A DNA stretch of 64,000 nucleotides. Source: CAUZIR01 sp034421295. GTDB taxonomy: Bacteria > Chloroflexota > Dehalococcoidia > Lucifugimonadales > UBA2962. Every line of letters begins with the position of its first letter. Within the stretch, counting starts at the first letter, position 1. The notes beneath the pieces were generated by a model. It was not told the DNA's origin and made no database searches. It saw only the letters and a program-made list of their open reading frames with translations. The DNA lies in the NCBI GenBank assembly GCA_034421295.1, contig DAOUKM010000004.1:1-64000 (forward strand), read 5' to 3'. This document shows positions 8,239-16,157 of this stretch, piece by piece. A program made the position numbers and the translations under genes.

Positions 8239-9972
8239 CTAGTCACCCTCAACGTAGTATGCAGAGGAGAAGACGTATCCGTCGTGGCGGATTATCCAGA
8301 GGTACACCGTCAGTTGCCCCGCGGTCCTGGGGTTGGGCCACAGGTAATCGAACCAATGACCTTCCTCGGTGGCGCTGAGCAGCGATTCGCCAATTGGCTC
8401 TCCGGCCACAATCCCCCGGAACGTGCTGGCATCCGCTCCAACCAGTGCTTGCTCCGCGCCCGCTACGACTATGGCGCCCTGGGGATCGACCACCATCAGC
8501 CAGTAAGAGCCGTCTATGCTCTCCGGGCTGTTGTAGTGATCAATCGTGGCCTCCACGCCCTGGCTGTCATAGTAGTCCATGGCCTCCTGGACGTAGGCTT
8601 GGGTGTAAGCCGCCGGGTCCGTTACGCCCGGATAGTAGCCCGATGCGAAGATCATCCCGTCCCGGCGCACCGCGTAGCCAACCTTTGGCACTTCCTTAAG
8701 CGTTACGGGGTGCGGCCACAGGTATTCCACCCACACGCCTTCTCCCTCCCCGGCCTTGGCAAGTTCCTTGCCCAACTCGTAGCCGTCGGAACCCACCACG
8801 TCCTTGATGTCCGTGCCTACCAAACGGGGCAGCAGAGGGTGCACGTGATAGATGTCGTTCTCGTCGGTGGCAAAGAGATACCACTCGCCCTCAAAGCTGG
8901 CGACGCTGTTGTAGTAGTTGAGCATGGACTGCAGGCCGTCCCGCTCGTAACGCGCTATCGCCCGCTCCACGTATTCCAAGGTGTACTCGCGCGGGTCCGC
9001 ATCCTGCCAGGCGGGCGGCTCCGCCGTTTCGCCTACGGAGTAGTAGCCGGACGCAAAGATGAGGCCATCGTGGCGGATGGCCCAGGTGGTCTTGGGCTCC
9101 TCCACCCGCGTGATCGGGTTTGGCCACAGGTACTCCACCCAGATGCCTTCCTCGGTTGCAAGGGCTATCTCCTTGCCCAATTCCTGCCCGTCGGATCCAA
9201 TCACGCCCTTGATGTCGGTCCCTATCAGGTGCGGGAAAATGGGATGGGCTAGGTAATTGTCATCCGCGCCTATCAGGAACAGGTAGAAGCTTCCCTCCAG
9301 GCTGTCGGGGTTGTTGTAGTAGGCAACAGTCGATTCAAGCCCCTCACTCACGTATAGGGCTATCGCACGGCTCACGTAGTCAATGGTGGCCTCCGCCACG
9401 TTCTCCTGGAGGGTGGAGTGGCCGGATACGAAGATGAGGCCATCGCGCAGTGCAATGTAGTGCCGCATTGGCCCCTGTCTGGTTGAGGTGCCGGCGGCCG
9501 TCTCCACTACATATAGCCCCTGTCCCTCATACCAGGCGCCGTCCTCTGTAGCGATTCCCAATAGGAACGCGGCAGATTCGTGCTTGCTCCCCAGGAAGTT
9601 ATGGTAGAAGGGCATTGCCAGCAGGATGCCTTCATCCTTGCTGATTATGTACAGATACCGGCCTCCCTCAATGCTCTCTTCGCCCTTGTAGTATTCGATC
9701 GTCGCGTCCCGGCCGTTGGCCTCGTAGTAGCCGATTGCCTTCTCCACGTAGGCGAGCGTCAGTGAGTCGTCTTCATTTGCGGGCTCGGGGTCCGGGGTTG
9801 CAGCCGGCGCGGTGGTCGGCACAGGGGTTGCGGTCGGCGCGGCGGTCGGGATAGGGGTTGCAGCCGGCGCGACGGTGGCAACGGGCTCCGGCGCTGGGGA
9901 AGGCTCGTCGCCACACGCAGCTGCAAAGACCGCAATGGAAACTGCGATCATAAGCAGGAAAAATACTCTCAC
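8239..9972 (-). CDS. Lipoprotein with four tandem Cache-like sensor domains
   Basis: The proposed GTG start at 9972 puts a compact signal peptide at the N-terminus (FFLLMIAVSIAVFAAAC, Cys20) and gives 577 residues; the frame is open back to an ATG at 10098. A Pro/Thr/Ala linker (about 25-66) precedes four homologous units of about 115-120 residues, at roughly 71-186, 194-312, 330-447 and 456-574. Each begins YVEKAIGYYE-like, contains Y-Y(N/K), a Y-L strand and H-P/PH, and ends (A/I)-R-DGLIF-SG-like. Units 2 and 3 share GTDIK-V-GSDG and WVEYLWP-P, while unit 1 is the most divergent. This pattern fits extracellular ligand-binding Cache modules, but no transmembrane helix, kinase or methyl-accepting domain follows. 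It may be a tethered ligand-binding protein. No partner gene is adjacent. Confidence 0.8.
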   Translation of the reverse strand: MRVFFLLMIAVSIAVFAAACGDEPSPAPEPVATVAPAATPIPTAAPTATPVPTTAPAATPDPEPANEDDSLTLAYVEKAIGYYEANGRDATIEYYKGEESIEGGRYLYIISKDEGILLAMPFYHNFLGSKHESAAFLLGIATEDGAWYEGQGLYVVETAAGTSTRQGPMRHYIALRDGLIFVSGHSTLQENVAEATIDYVSRAIALYVSEGLESTVAYYNNPDSLEGSFYLFLIGADDNYLAHPIFPHLIGTDIKGVIGSDGQELGKEIALATEEGIWVEYLWPNPITRVEEPKTTWAIRHDGLIFASGYYSVGETAEPPAWQDADPREYTLEYVERAIARYERDGLQSMLNYYNSVASFEGEWYLFATDENDIYHVHPLLPRLVGTDIKDVVGSDGYELGKELAKAGEGEGVWVEYLWPHPVTLKEVPKVGYAVRRDGMIFASGYYPGVTDPAAYTQAYVQEAMDYYDSQGVEATIDHYNSPESIDGSYWLMVVDPQGAIVVAGAEQALVGADASTFRGIVAGEPIGESLLSATEEGHWFDYLWPNPRTAGQLTVYLWIIRHDGYVFSSAYYVEGD

Positions 9973-10660
9973 GCCGGCTGGCCCTCGTCGGTACTGCAGT
10001 CCCGCCCGATTCTCTTGCGTCTTGTTCTCTGGCTCGGTTCCCAAAATCAACCCTCTCTTAGATGTACTACTGATCCTTCGACTGTTAGATGTTGGCAATG
10101 CCTCAAAGAGTATTGCGATCGGATATCAACTGCAGACCTTCAGGCTCCGGCCGCCTCATAGTAGCAAATTTCCACATCCCTCCATTATTCGCAGTCACCA
10201 CATTGGCGCTCCATGTAGGCGGACCCTGTATGCTGGCCTGCCGTGCACGCTGCAATCAAATCTGAGGCGCATTTCAGGCCGAGTCTGACCGTCGCACTAA
10301 CCGGCTCAAATGCCCTCTCAATGATCTTGCAACTGGATCACATGGTGGCCCCACTCAGCGTCGACGCCATCCGTGCTGCGACCCTACAGCGACCGGGACG
10401 AAACACCAAAGAGGATCGCAGTGGCTATGCTCCGCTCAGTGCTTTACCGTCCGAAGGTAACCTGCGCCTCTGAACTCCATCCCCATCGTTGGCCAAAGCA
10501 GGAGAAGACCTGTCCGTTCGGTACGGTATTGACCTGGCTTTACAGCCCTCCTTTACGGCGAAGCTCTACCTGACTCGCCAGATTGTTTGCGGCCAGTACT
10601 CATCGTGTAACTCGACGAGACAGTTGCTCCGTATGCCCGTGACGCCCTACTTCCCCTGCC
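9973..10660. other. Long intergenic stretch without a recognised gene
   Basis: Apart from the alternative upstream starts of the Cache lipoprotein (up to 10098), no frame shows family resemblance. It presumably carries the Cache gene promoter, but no convincing -35/-10 pair was found by eye. Confidence 0.4.
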
Positions 10661-10665
10661 CCGAC

Positions 10666-10933
10666 GATCGGTTGCGCTCTCTGGAAACTCAGGTGGAGAG
10701 AATCGCCCGAGCAACCGCAGACGAAGAGTCCCATATGCTGAGCCGCCGCACCCTGGCGGCCGACATTTCCACCAGCACCGTGGCCATGGAATTCGAGGCG
10801 CCGGAGCCACTGCTCGAGCTGCAAATCTACCGACCCGGACGGGCGCGTACGGGACTCCCGGGTCGTCCTGGGCCAGATCGTGCTGCGCCGTACCGAGGAC
10901 TCGTGGGGGAAGCGAGGAACGGCGGCCCGTTAG
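10666..10933 (+). pseudogene. Frameshifted gene fragment of unknown family
   Basis: Two plus-strand frames with strongly coding-like composition follow each other. The first reads LRSLETQVERIARATADEES, then STSTVAMEFEAPEPLLELQI. After about 10832 the neighbouring frame reads DPDGRVRDSRVVLGQIVLRR and TEDSWGKRG before a stop at 10931-10933. The two make sense as one beta-rich C-terminal region split by one indel. No start codon with a ribosome binding site is evident. Its last bases overlap the 3' end of the opposite-strand binding-protein gene. The family was not recognised. Confidence 0.35.
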
Positions 10934-12135
10934 CGCTCCTTCCAGCTTGGCGCCGGGTAGAGCACTTCTGAGACGGCTGCACTAACGGGGGCCACTACCA
11001 GTATTTCGCCGTCCTGTATCTGGGCAGCGCCCATGGGCTTGGCCGTGTTCTTGCCGACCGAGTCAAGTTTGATCGGGCCGTAGAAGGTGGATATGTCCAG
11101 GTTACGTAGAGCCCTCCTCACGGCGTCGGCGTCCAGTGACCCGGCGGACTCGATGGCCGCGTGCAGCGCCAGGGCGGCGGCTGTGGCGCTGGCGGCCTGG
11201 TAGACCGGCGGGTCACCCCACTTGTTACGGTAGCGTTCGGCGTAGTCGGAGGCGGAGCCGAAGTACTCGCCCTTGTAGCCCATCGACGACTCCCACTGGG
11301 TGGGTCCTATCAGATAGTTAGCGTCCGCGCCGATGTCTCTGACGAAATCCGGGTCGGTCGGCCCCACGGTCAGCACGGTCGCCCCGGGGCTGAAGTCAAG
11401 CTCCTTGGCGGTGCGCACGAAGAGGACGGCGTCGTCGAAGTAGCCGGCCCCCACGAAGACGTCCGGGTTCAGGTCTTTGAAGCTCGAAATGATTTCGCTG
11501 ACGTCGGTAACGTCCTGCGGATATCCCTGGACGGCCATGACCTCCATGCCGTACTGTTCGGCCCACTGCTTCGCGCCCTCTGCCACGCTCTTGGGGAAGA
11601 GGGCGTCCGCGTAAGCGATGACGACTGACCTGGCCCCCTGATCGGCGAGCAGGCGTAAGGCGGATTCGGTGTATCTCCCGGCGGGCGTCAGCACGGCAAA
11701 GAGATTCTCGTGCGACTGCTCAAAGAGCGCTTCGGACGCTCCGCTTCCCTCCACCAGGATAACTCCCCGAGCTTCGGCCACCTCGATGGCCGGCTCTGTG
11801 AGCGTCGAGCTGTACGGCCCCAGCAGGAAGTCCACCTCGTCCTCGTCGATGAGCTGCTCGACGAGCCTGGCGGTGGTGTCCGTTTCTCCCCTGTCGTCGT
11901 ACATGATCAGCTCGACCCTGTAGCGTTCCCCAGCCACGTCGATGCCGCCGTACTCGTTGTTGACCCAGTCCTCCCACAGGAGATAGCCCTCCCTGGTGTG
12001 CTTGCCTTCTCCGGCGTACCTGCCCGTCTCGCTGACGGCGGCGCCGATCTTGATGACCTTTTCCCCGGGGGAGCAAGCCGCCACCACTAGGGACACTGTC
12101 AGGAACAAAGCGATGTGCAGAACGACTCGGAGCAT
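10930..12135 (-). CDS. Branched-chain amino acid-type ABC solute-binding lipoprotein (Peripla_BP_6)
   Basis: This is a 401-residue type I periplasmic-binding fold lipoprotein. The signal MLRVVLHIALFLTVSLVVAAC has Cys21. The mature protein begins VIKIGAAVSETGRYAGEGKH, the classic LivJ/LivK opening, followed by a DDRGETDTTARLVEQLI segment and GPYSST. The Leu/Ile/Val family includes receptors for amino acids, amides, urea and aromatic acids, so the ligand is not predictable. ATG 12135 was chosen because it starts the signal peptide and has AGGA upstream; a longer frame to 12252 adds an improbable leader. No livHMGF permease or ATPase genes are nearby, so it is an orphan receptor that must share a transporter or act in sensing. 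Confidence 0.88.
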   Translation of the reverse strand: MLRVVLHIALFLTVSLVVAACSPGEKVIKIGAAVSETGRYAGEGKHTREGYLLWEDWVNNEYGGIDVAGERYRVELIMYDDRGETDTTARLVEQLIDEDEVDFLLGPYSSTLTEPAIEVAEARGVILVEGSGASEALFEQSHENLFAVLTPAGRYTESALRLLADQGARSVVIAYADALFPKSVAEGAKQWAEQYGMEVMAVQGYPQDVTDVSEIISSFKDLNPDVFVGAGYFDDAVLFVRTAKELDFSPGATVLTVGPTDPDFVRDIGADANYLIGPTQWESSMGYKGEYFGSASDYAERYRNKWGDPPVYQAASATAAALALHAAIESAGSLDADAVRRALRNLDISTFYGPIKLDSVGKNTAKPMGAAQIQDGEILVVAPVSAAVSEVLYPAPSWKER

Positions 12136-12481
12136 TTTTCTCTTCCTAACTTGGTTTGCGGACGCTCGGCGGTTTACGGACACTCGGCTCGTCTGTACCG
12201 TCCCATGTATTTTACAAACTGCTCTGTGCAAGGATGGGGGGAGCCAGCTCAAGAGGGGCTGGCCAAGGCTTACCGGGAAGTGAGCTATATGGAACGATGG
12301 ATTCCATCCCGTTTGCTGCTCTGCAAGTGGTATTGGCGATATTGAGTATCCTGGCAGCTTCCGGACCGTTACGGACTGGAGGCAATGACCACTCTCACCT
12401 AAGCCGACGTCAACGGAAAGGGCGCCTCTATGATGCCCGCCGACGATCCTTGCAAGCTACGGCCGCACCGGGACCTTACTC
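12136..12481. other. Divergent intergenic region, no gene seen
   Basis: It lies between the minus-strand binding-protein gene and the plus-strand HAD gene and should hold both promoters. No consensus promoter pair or RNA element was recognised. Confidence 0.4.
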
Positions 12482-13177
12482 TTGATCAGCGATTCCCAAT
12501 CAGTTGGCCTTCCAAGAGCGATCATATTCGACCTGGACGACACTCTGATTGATTCCTTCCAAGCCCGCCGATGCGCCCTTGAGAGGGTGTTTCGACTCGC
12601 CGGCATACAGACGCTCACTGCACACGAGTTCCTGACGAATCTGGGCGGCCGTCAGCTCTACGGCACCTTGGATCAATTGGCGCCTGGCCGACGCATCGAG
12701 GGTGCAAGCCTGTCGGAAGCGTACAGAGACTTTTACTGGAGTAGGAGACCGGGACTCATCAGCCTATTCCCTGGAATCCGGACTCTTCTTGGGGATCTTC
12801 ACTCATCCGGTTGCAGGTTGGGCGTACTCACGCAAAAGGTGCGGAGTTTCGAAATCGACGGGCGCCACTACGGAGCATCACACAAACTCAACGATCTCGG
12901 AGTGGCGAACCTGTTCTCGGTGGTAGTTGGATTCGAAGACGTGGGACGCCACAAGCCCGACCCCGAAGGCATCGAACTGGTCCTGGCCCGGCTGGATGTC
13001 CCGCCAAAGGAGGCGCTACTTGTCGGGGATAGTGCCGCAGACATCGAGGCGGCGGAGGCGGCCGGATGTCCGAGCTGTTACGCCACCTGGGGTCTACAGG
13101 TCGATGCCGCTTCTCCTGACTCCGTGCCGGACTATGTCACAGGCTCCCCCGCCGAACTCCGATCTCTGGTGCTCTGA
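12482..13177 (+). CDS. HAD-superfamily hydrolase (phosphoglycolate phosphatase-like)
   Basis: A 231-residue soluble enzyme with all HAD motifs. The nucleophile Asp is in IIFDLDDTLIDSF (about residues 14-26). A helical cap spans about 30-90, motif II Thr is in GVLTQK, the conserved Lys is in GRHKPDPEGI, and the acidic motif is LVGDSAADIEAAEAAG. Members dephosphorylate small phosphorylated metabolites such as phosphoglycolate or nucleotides, and the substrate cannot be read from sequence. The TTG start is assumed because it gives the usual N-terminal length; its ribosome binding site is weak. The gene stands alone. Confidence 0.88.
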   Translation: MISDSQSVGLPRAIIFDLDDTLIDSFQARRCALERVFRLAGIQTLTAHEFLTNLGGRQLYGTLDQLAPGRRIEGASLSEAYRDFYWSRRPGLISLFPGIRTLLGDLHSSGCRLGVLTQKVRSFEIDGRHYGASHKLNDLGVANLFSVVVGFEDVGRHKPDPEGIELVLARLDVPPKEALLVGDSAADIEAAEAAGCPSCYATWGLQVDAASPDSVPDYVTGSPAELRSLVL

Positions 13178-13972
13178 CAATTGGCGCGATTCACCTGACC
13201 TGGCCACCTTCCCTGGTGACCTCGCGCCAGTTGCGATCTTGGCCCTAGGAACGTCTTTTTTTCCGCTGCAACTGCAGCGAGCGCTTCATTTCGTGGCGCA
13301 CTGCCTTCCCATCGCGCCGGGTGCCGTCTGACATGAGGTCGGTGTGCGGGCCTGTCTTCGCTGGCCCCTTCCTGGGGTCTCCGTCCGCCTGTCAGGGGCG
13401 GCCACGGCTAGTCGCTTGAGGCGAGCCACCTTCGTGGGGCATCGGGCACGGGGCACCGGGAGCAGGCGGGGTGAACTCTTATCCCACGACCCAAAAGGAC
13501 AGCCCATCAGCTCCACGTCCCTTGAATCTGTGGCTCCCCCAGCCGCGACATATGGCCTGCATATCAATTGATGATAAATTTTCATGAATTGCTGTATGAC
13601 TGTTCGCACACTGGGTGAGCTGGCACCTGGACCTCTCGAAAACTCGGATCAGGCCGTCAGACGGCTCGTGCGCGAACTCGAACAGCCTCGCAAAGGCCCG
13701 CGACTGCACACCTCCCCTTTCGGGCTGGCAGGAACTTCGTGGTCGACGTGCCGACGGTAAGGCGGAGCGGGTGTGCGATTAGCCGGGGCGAGGAGAACCC
13801 TTCGAGTACCTCCGCAGCATCTCCGGTCCCGCGCGACTCTCTGGCTCCCGTTCAGTCGCATAACGCGGAGGCTGCATCGCCTGGGTTCGGCAGAGCGTCC
13901 TTGGACCACCGCGACGCGCCCGCTGGACGCAGCAGGTTCCCGTTTGCCAGAAGCAGGTAGCGAAAGGCTTGA
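13178..13972. other. Long stretch without a recognised gene
   Basis: A run of seven T residues (13256-13262) and a short inverted repeat (CGCTGC/GCAGCG near 13265-13280) occur about 80 nt after the HAD gene, but the T-run comes before the stem, not after. An ATG near 13596 starts a short frame (MTVRTLGELAPGPLENSDQA) that fades into low-quality sequence; it may be a relic. Nothing else is supported. Confidence 0.4.
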
Positions 13973-13975
13973 TTG

Positions 13976-14545
13976 ATGCTAAAGCTGATAGCCCCTAGAG
14001 ACCTGGGGCCGGTCCCCGCCGTGGCCGCCACGGCATTGGTGGCTCTGGCCGTCTTCGCCTGGACCGAGAGGACCGTCCTCGTGGACCCGGAGCATATGTC
14101 CGTTCCCTACTGGCCCTGGAAGCTGTGGCAAATCGGTCCGTTGCTGATCGGGTTCGCCGGCGTCTGGTGGCTCTGGCTCAGCACCCGCCGGGTCGCCTGG
14201 GTCCGGAGCCTTGCGCTGGGCATACTGGCCCTGGTGGTACTCGTCAACGGGTACAGCGATCTGTTCGGGTACCACTGGGGCAACGTGTGGCGCACCGTCA
14301 ACCCGCTGTTCATCGGGTCCTCCAGCGTGGCGGCGGTGGTTCTGTGGCGCTGCGGGTGCGCTCCGGGGCGCGTGGCCGCAGCCGTCTCGGCAGCGCTGGG
14401 TGCCCTCGTGTTCGCCAACGGCTATTTCGTCGACAACGGCGTGATCTGGCAGATTCTGAACCCGGGGCGGATGCTTGCGGCGCTGGCATGGGCCGCCGCT
14501 GCAGGTCAGGCAGTGTTCGGCAAACCTGAGAGTGGCGGGCCATAG
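13976..14545 (+). CDS. Polytopic membrane protein of unknown function
   Basis: About 189 residues with roughly six hydrophobic segments (residues 15-32, 53-70, 77-93, 110-125, 132-150 and 158-175). Loops are short and carry several Trp/Tyr-rich interfaces (VPYWPWKLWQIG, LFGYHWGNVWRTVN). Repeated NGY motifs (VLVNGYSD, VFANGYFVDNG) suggest an internal duplication of a three-helix unit. ATG 13976 follows AAAGG at a plausible distance; a TTG one codon earlier is the alternative. No family was recognised and no partner gene is adjacent. Confidence 0.7.
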   Translation: MLKLIAPRDLGPVPAVAATALVALAVFAWTERTVLVDPEHMSVPYWPWKLWQIGPLLIGFAGVWWLWLSTRRVAWVRSLALGILALVVLVNGYSDLFGYHWGNVWRTVNPLFIGSSSVAAVVLWRCGCAPGRVAAAVSAALGALVFANGYFVDNGVIWQILNPGRMLAALAWAAAAGQAVFGKPESGGP

Positions 14546-15022
14546 GTCAACGGCCAGGATACCGGCCGCGCCGTTGATGCAGACGGTTTCGGCACCCCGG
14601 CTGCGGGAGCGCGTTCATACGCGCACGCAACAGAAAAAGTAGCAGAGGAATTGCGTGAACCTGCTGTCCGGTGTTCTCGGCAGGATGGCGCTACCCATAG
14701 CGATGCGCGCCCATATATTAGCCTTGCCGAAGGCGCTTTCAGTGGTGCGCCCACGGGTCCATCCGGCAGTGTGGGCACGATCGCAATTGCATTTGAGCCT
14801 CATACCCTTGTCACTCCGGCCGGGTCTTTGTCCAAGATACGTACCGGCTCGCTAAGCCGTCTCCCGTGGCGAGCATGGTTCGCCCAAGCGGCCCCTCACG
14901 ATCCACCCCAACCGTTGGACCGGGCCTGAGTCCAGCTGGGAATTGCTGGGGGCTGCCCCACCCGTCATACCGCCGGAGGCTGGTAGCCGGAGGCCAGGGA
15001 GATCTGCGTAGGGTGATCCAGC
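14546..15022. other. Convergent intergenic region, no gene seen
   Basis: It lies between the 3' ends of the membrane-protein gene (+) and the methyltransferase gene (-). Open frames here look random. No T-run terminator was found. Confidence 0.45.
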
Positions 15023-15862
15023 CTAGTCGCGCTTCACCCCCACTGCATGCGCCCTCGCGATTGACAGGTAGGCGTCAGAGTGCTTTGCCCACTCGCGGAT
15101 GCCGCTGACCATCGACTCTAGCTCAGAGTCAGTGGTCAGGCCCAGTTCAATGGACTCCTGGAACAGCGGGATGTTCTCAATCCACGCGATGTATGTCTCA
15201 GCCGACACGATCGCGGCTTCCTGACCCAGCGGGTGAGACATATTGGCCTCGAACTCGGTGACGTCGAAGCCAGCCTCGCGCATGTGGGACCTCAGGAAGC
15301 GCCCTCGGTTCAGCGATCCGCCGATGCGGTTGAATCCGCCCTCGAACAGCTCGAAGAACCTGCTCAGCTCAGGACACTCTGGCACGATGAACGGGAACGA
15401 CCAGTCGGTGCGAGCGACCGCTCCAACGCCGCCGGGTTTCGTGACCCTGTGTATCTCCCTCAGCGCACGGACGGGATCGGAGAGGTGCTCGGTGACCGCG
15501 CTGGAAAAGACGACCTCGAACTCGCCGTCTTCGTACGGCAGGTCGTAGATGTCTGCTACCTGGAACTCGAGGTTATCCAGTCCGCTTTCTGCGGCTAGCC
15601 GGTTGGCCTGGTCGATCATTTTTGGCTCGATATCGATGCCCACGACCCGACCGGGGGCCACAATCTCCGCGAAACCGAGCGTGATCGGCCCCGGCCCGCA
15701 GCCGCAGTCGAGTACGCTCTTACCCTCAGACAGGTGTGGCACCAGGAAGTCGGCGAGATGGACTGCGTCGCGGTTAGCGTAGCTCCGCTGAACGCTGGCC
15801 GAGTCGTATCCATAGAATGGCCTTCCTCCGAACTGCGGTGTCTGTGGTACGTCTGCCGTCAT
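15023..15862 (-). CDS. Class I SAM-dependent methyltransferase
   Basis: A 279-residue enzyme with the Rossmann methyltransferase core. Motif I is VLDCGCGPGPITLGFA (about residues 50-65), the acidic loop after strand 2 is GIDIEPKMI, motif post-II is FQVADIYDLPYEDGEFEVVF, and the region AVTEHLSDPVRALREIHRV is typical of the UbiE/Methyltransf_11 group. The C-terminal third (about 170-279) is a helical substrate-binding part with no family clue. The substrate is unknown. The ATG is preceded by AGGAGC at seven bases. A long inverted repeat (15910-15993) lies between this start and the divergent cystathionine gamma-synthase-like gene. It could link control of a SAM-consuming and a sulfur amino acid enzyme, which is inference only. 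Confidence 0.9.
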   Translation of the reverse strand: MTADVPQTPQFGGRPFYGYDSASVQRSYANRDAVHLADFLVPHLSEGKSVLDCGCGPGPITLGFAEIVAPGRVVGIDIEPKMIDQANRLAAESGLDNLEFQVADIYDLPYEDGEFEVVFSSAVTEHLSDPVRALREIHRVTKPGGVGAVARTDWSFPFIVPECPELSRFFELFEGGFNRIGGSLNRGRFLRSHMREAGFDVTEFEANMSHPLGQEAAIVSAETYIAWIENIPLFQESIELGLTTDSELESMVSGIREWAKHSDAYLSIARAHAVGVKRD

Positions 15863-15909
15863 AATCGTGCTCCTTGTATCTTGGTTTCGGGAGTGACGAT
15901 CGCTTCACT

Positions 15910-15993
15910 CAGGTGGATCGGGGTGCGGCAGACCGAATGCTCCCTGGTCATAGAAGGCCGTGCAATTGCGAGGATCGCCGCACCCCTGACCTG
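15910..15993. promoter_or_regulatory. Long imperfect inverted repeat, possible structured RNA or operator
   Basis: A 10-bp perfect pair, GGGGTGCGGC (15920-15929) with GCCGCACCCC (15977-15986), is extended after a small asymmetric loop by CAGGT (15910-15914) with ACCTG (15989-15993). Inside the closed region a GACC/GGTC stem (15931-15934, 15946-15949) and the palindrome GCAATTGC (15963-15970) could form side arms, giving a multi-branched fold. It starts 48 nt from the methyltransferase start on the minus strand and ends about 164 nt before the metB-like start on the plus strand. The conserved SAM-I riboswitch core was not recognised. Confidence 0.4.
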
Positions 15994-16157
15994 GTGAGGA
16001 CGGTCCGAACCGGATTTCCCAGACTTTCCCCGGAAGGCACTGGGGTCAGCACCATGCTCCATTCGTGCCGGATCTACGCATGCCCGCACCCAGGTTCTCA
16101 TTTTAGGCGCCGACTACAATCAGCCTTTCATCCATGTGATACAGGGAAGGTGCGACT

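Noticed and set aside
8137..9252. A 371-codon plus-strand frame antisense to the Cache lipoprotein
   Set aside because: The minus strand has a signal peptide, linker and four repeated domains, so the plus frame is a shadow created by repeated codon pattern.
13256..13280. T-run and inverted repeat as a rho-independent terminator for the HAD gene
   Set aside because: The T-run precedes the stem on the plus strand, and on the minus strand it becomes an A-run after the stem, so neither orientation fits a terminator.
15900..16157. SAM-I (S-box) riboswitch upstream of the metB-like gene
   Set aside because: The conserved core elements of the class were not found; the inverted repeat is reported as an unassigned structure.
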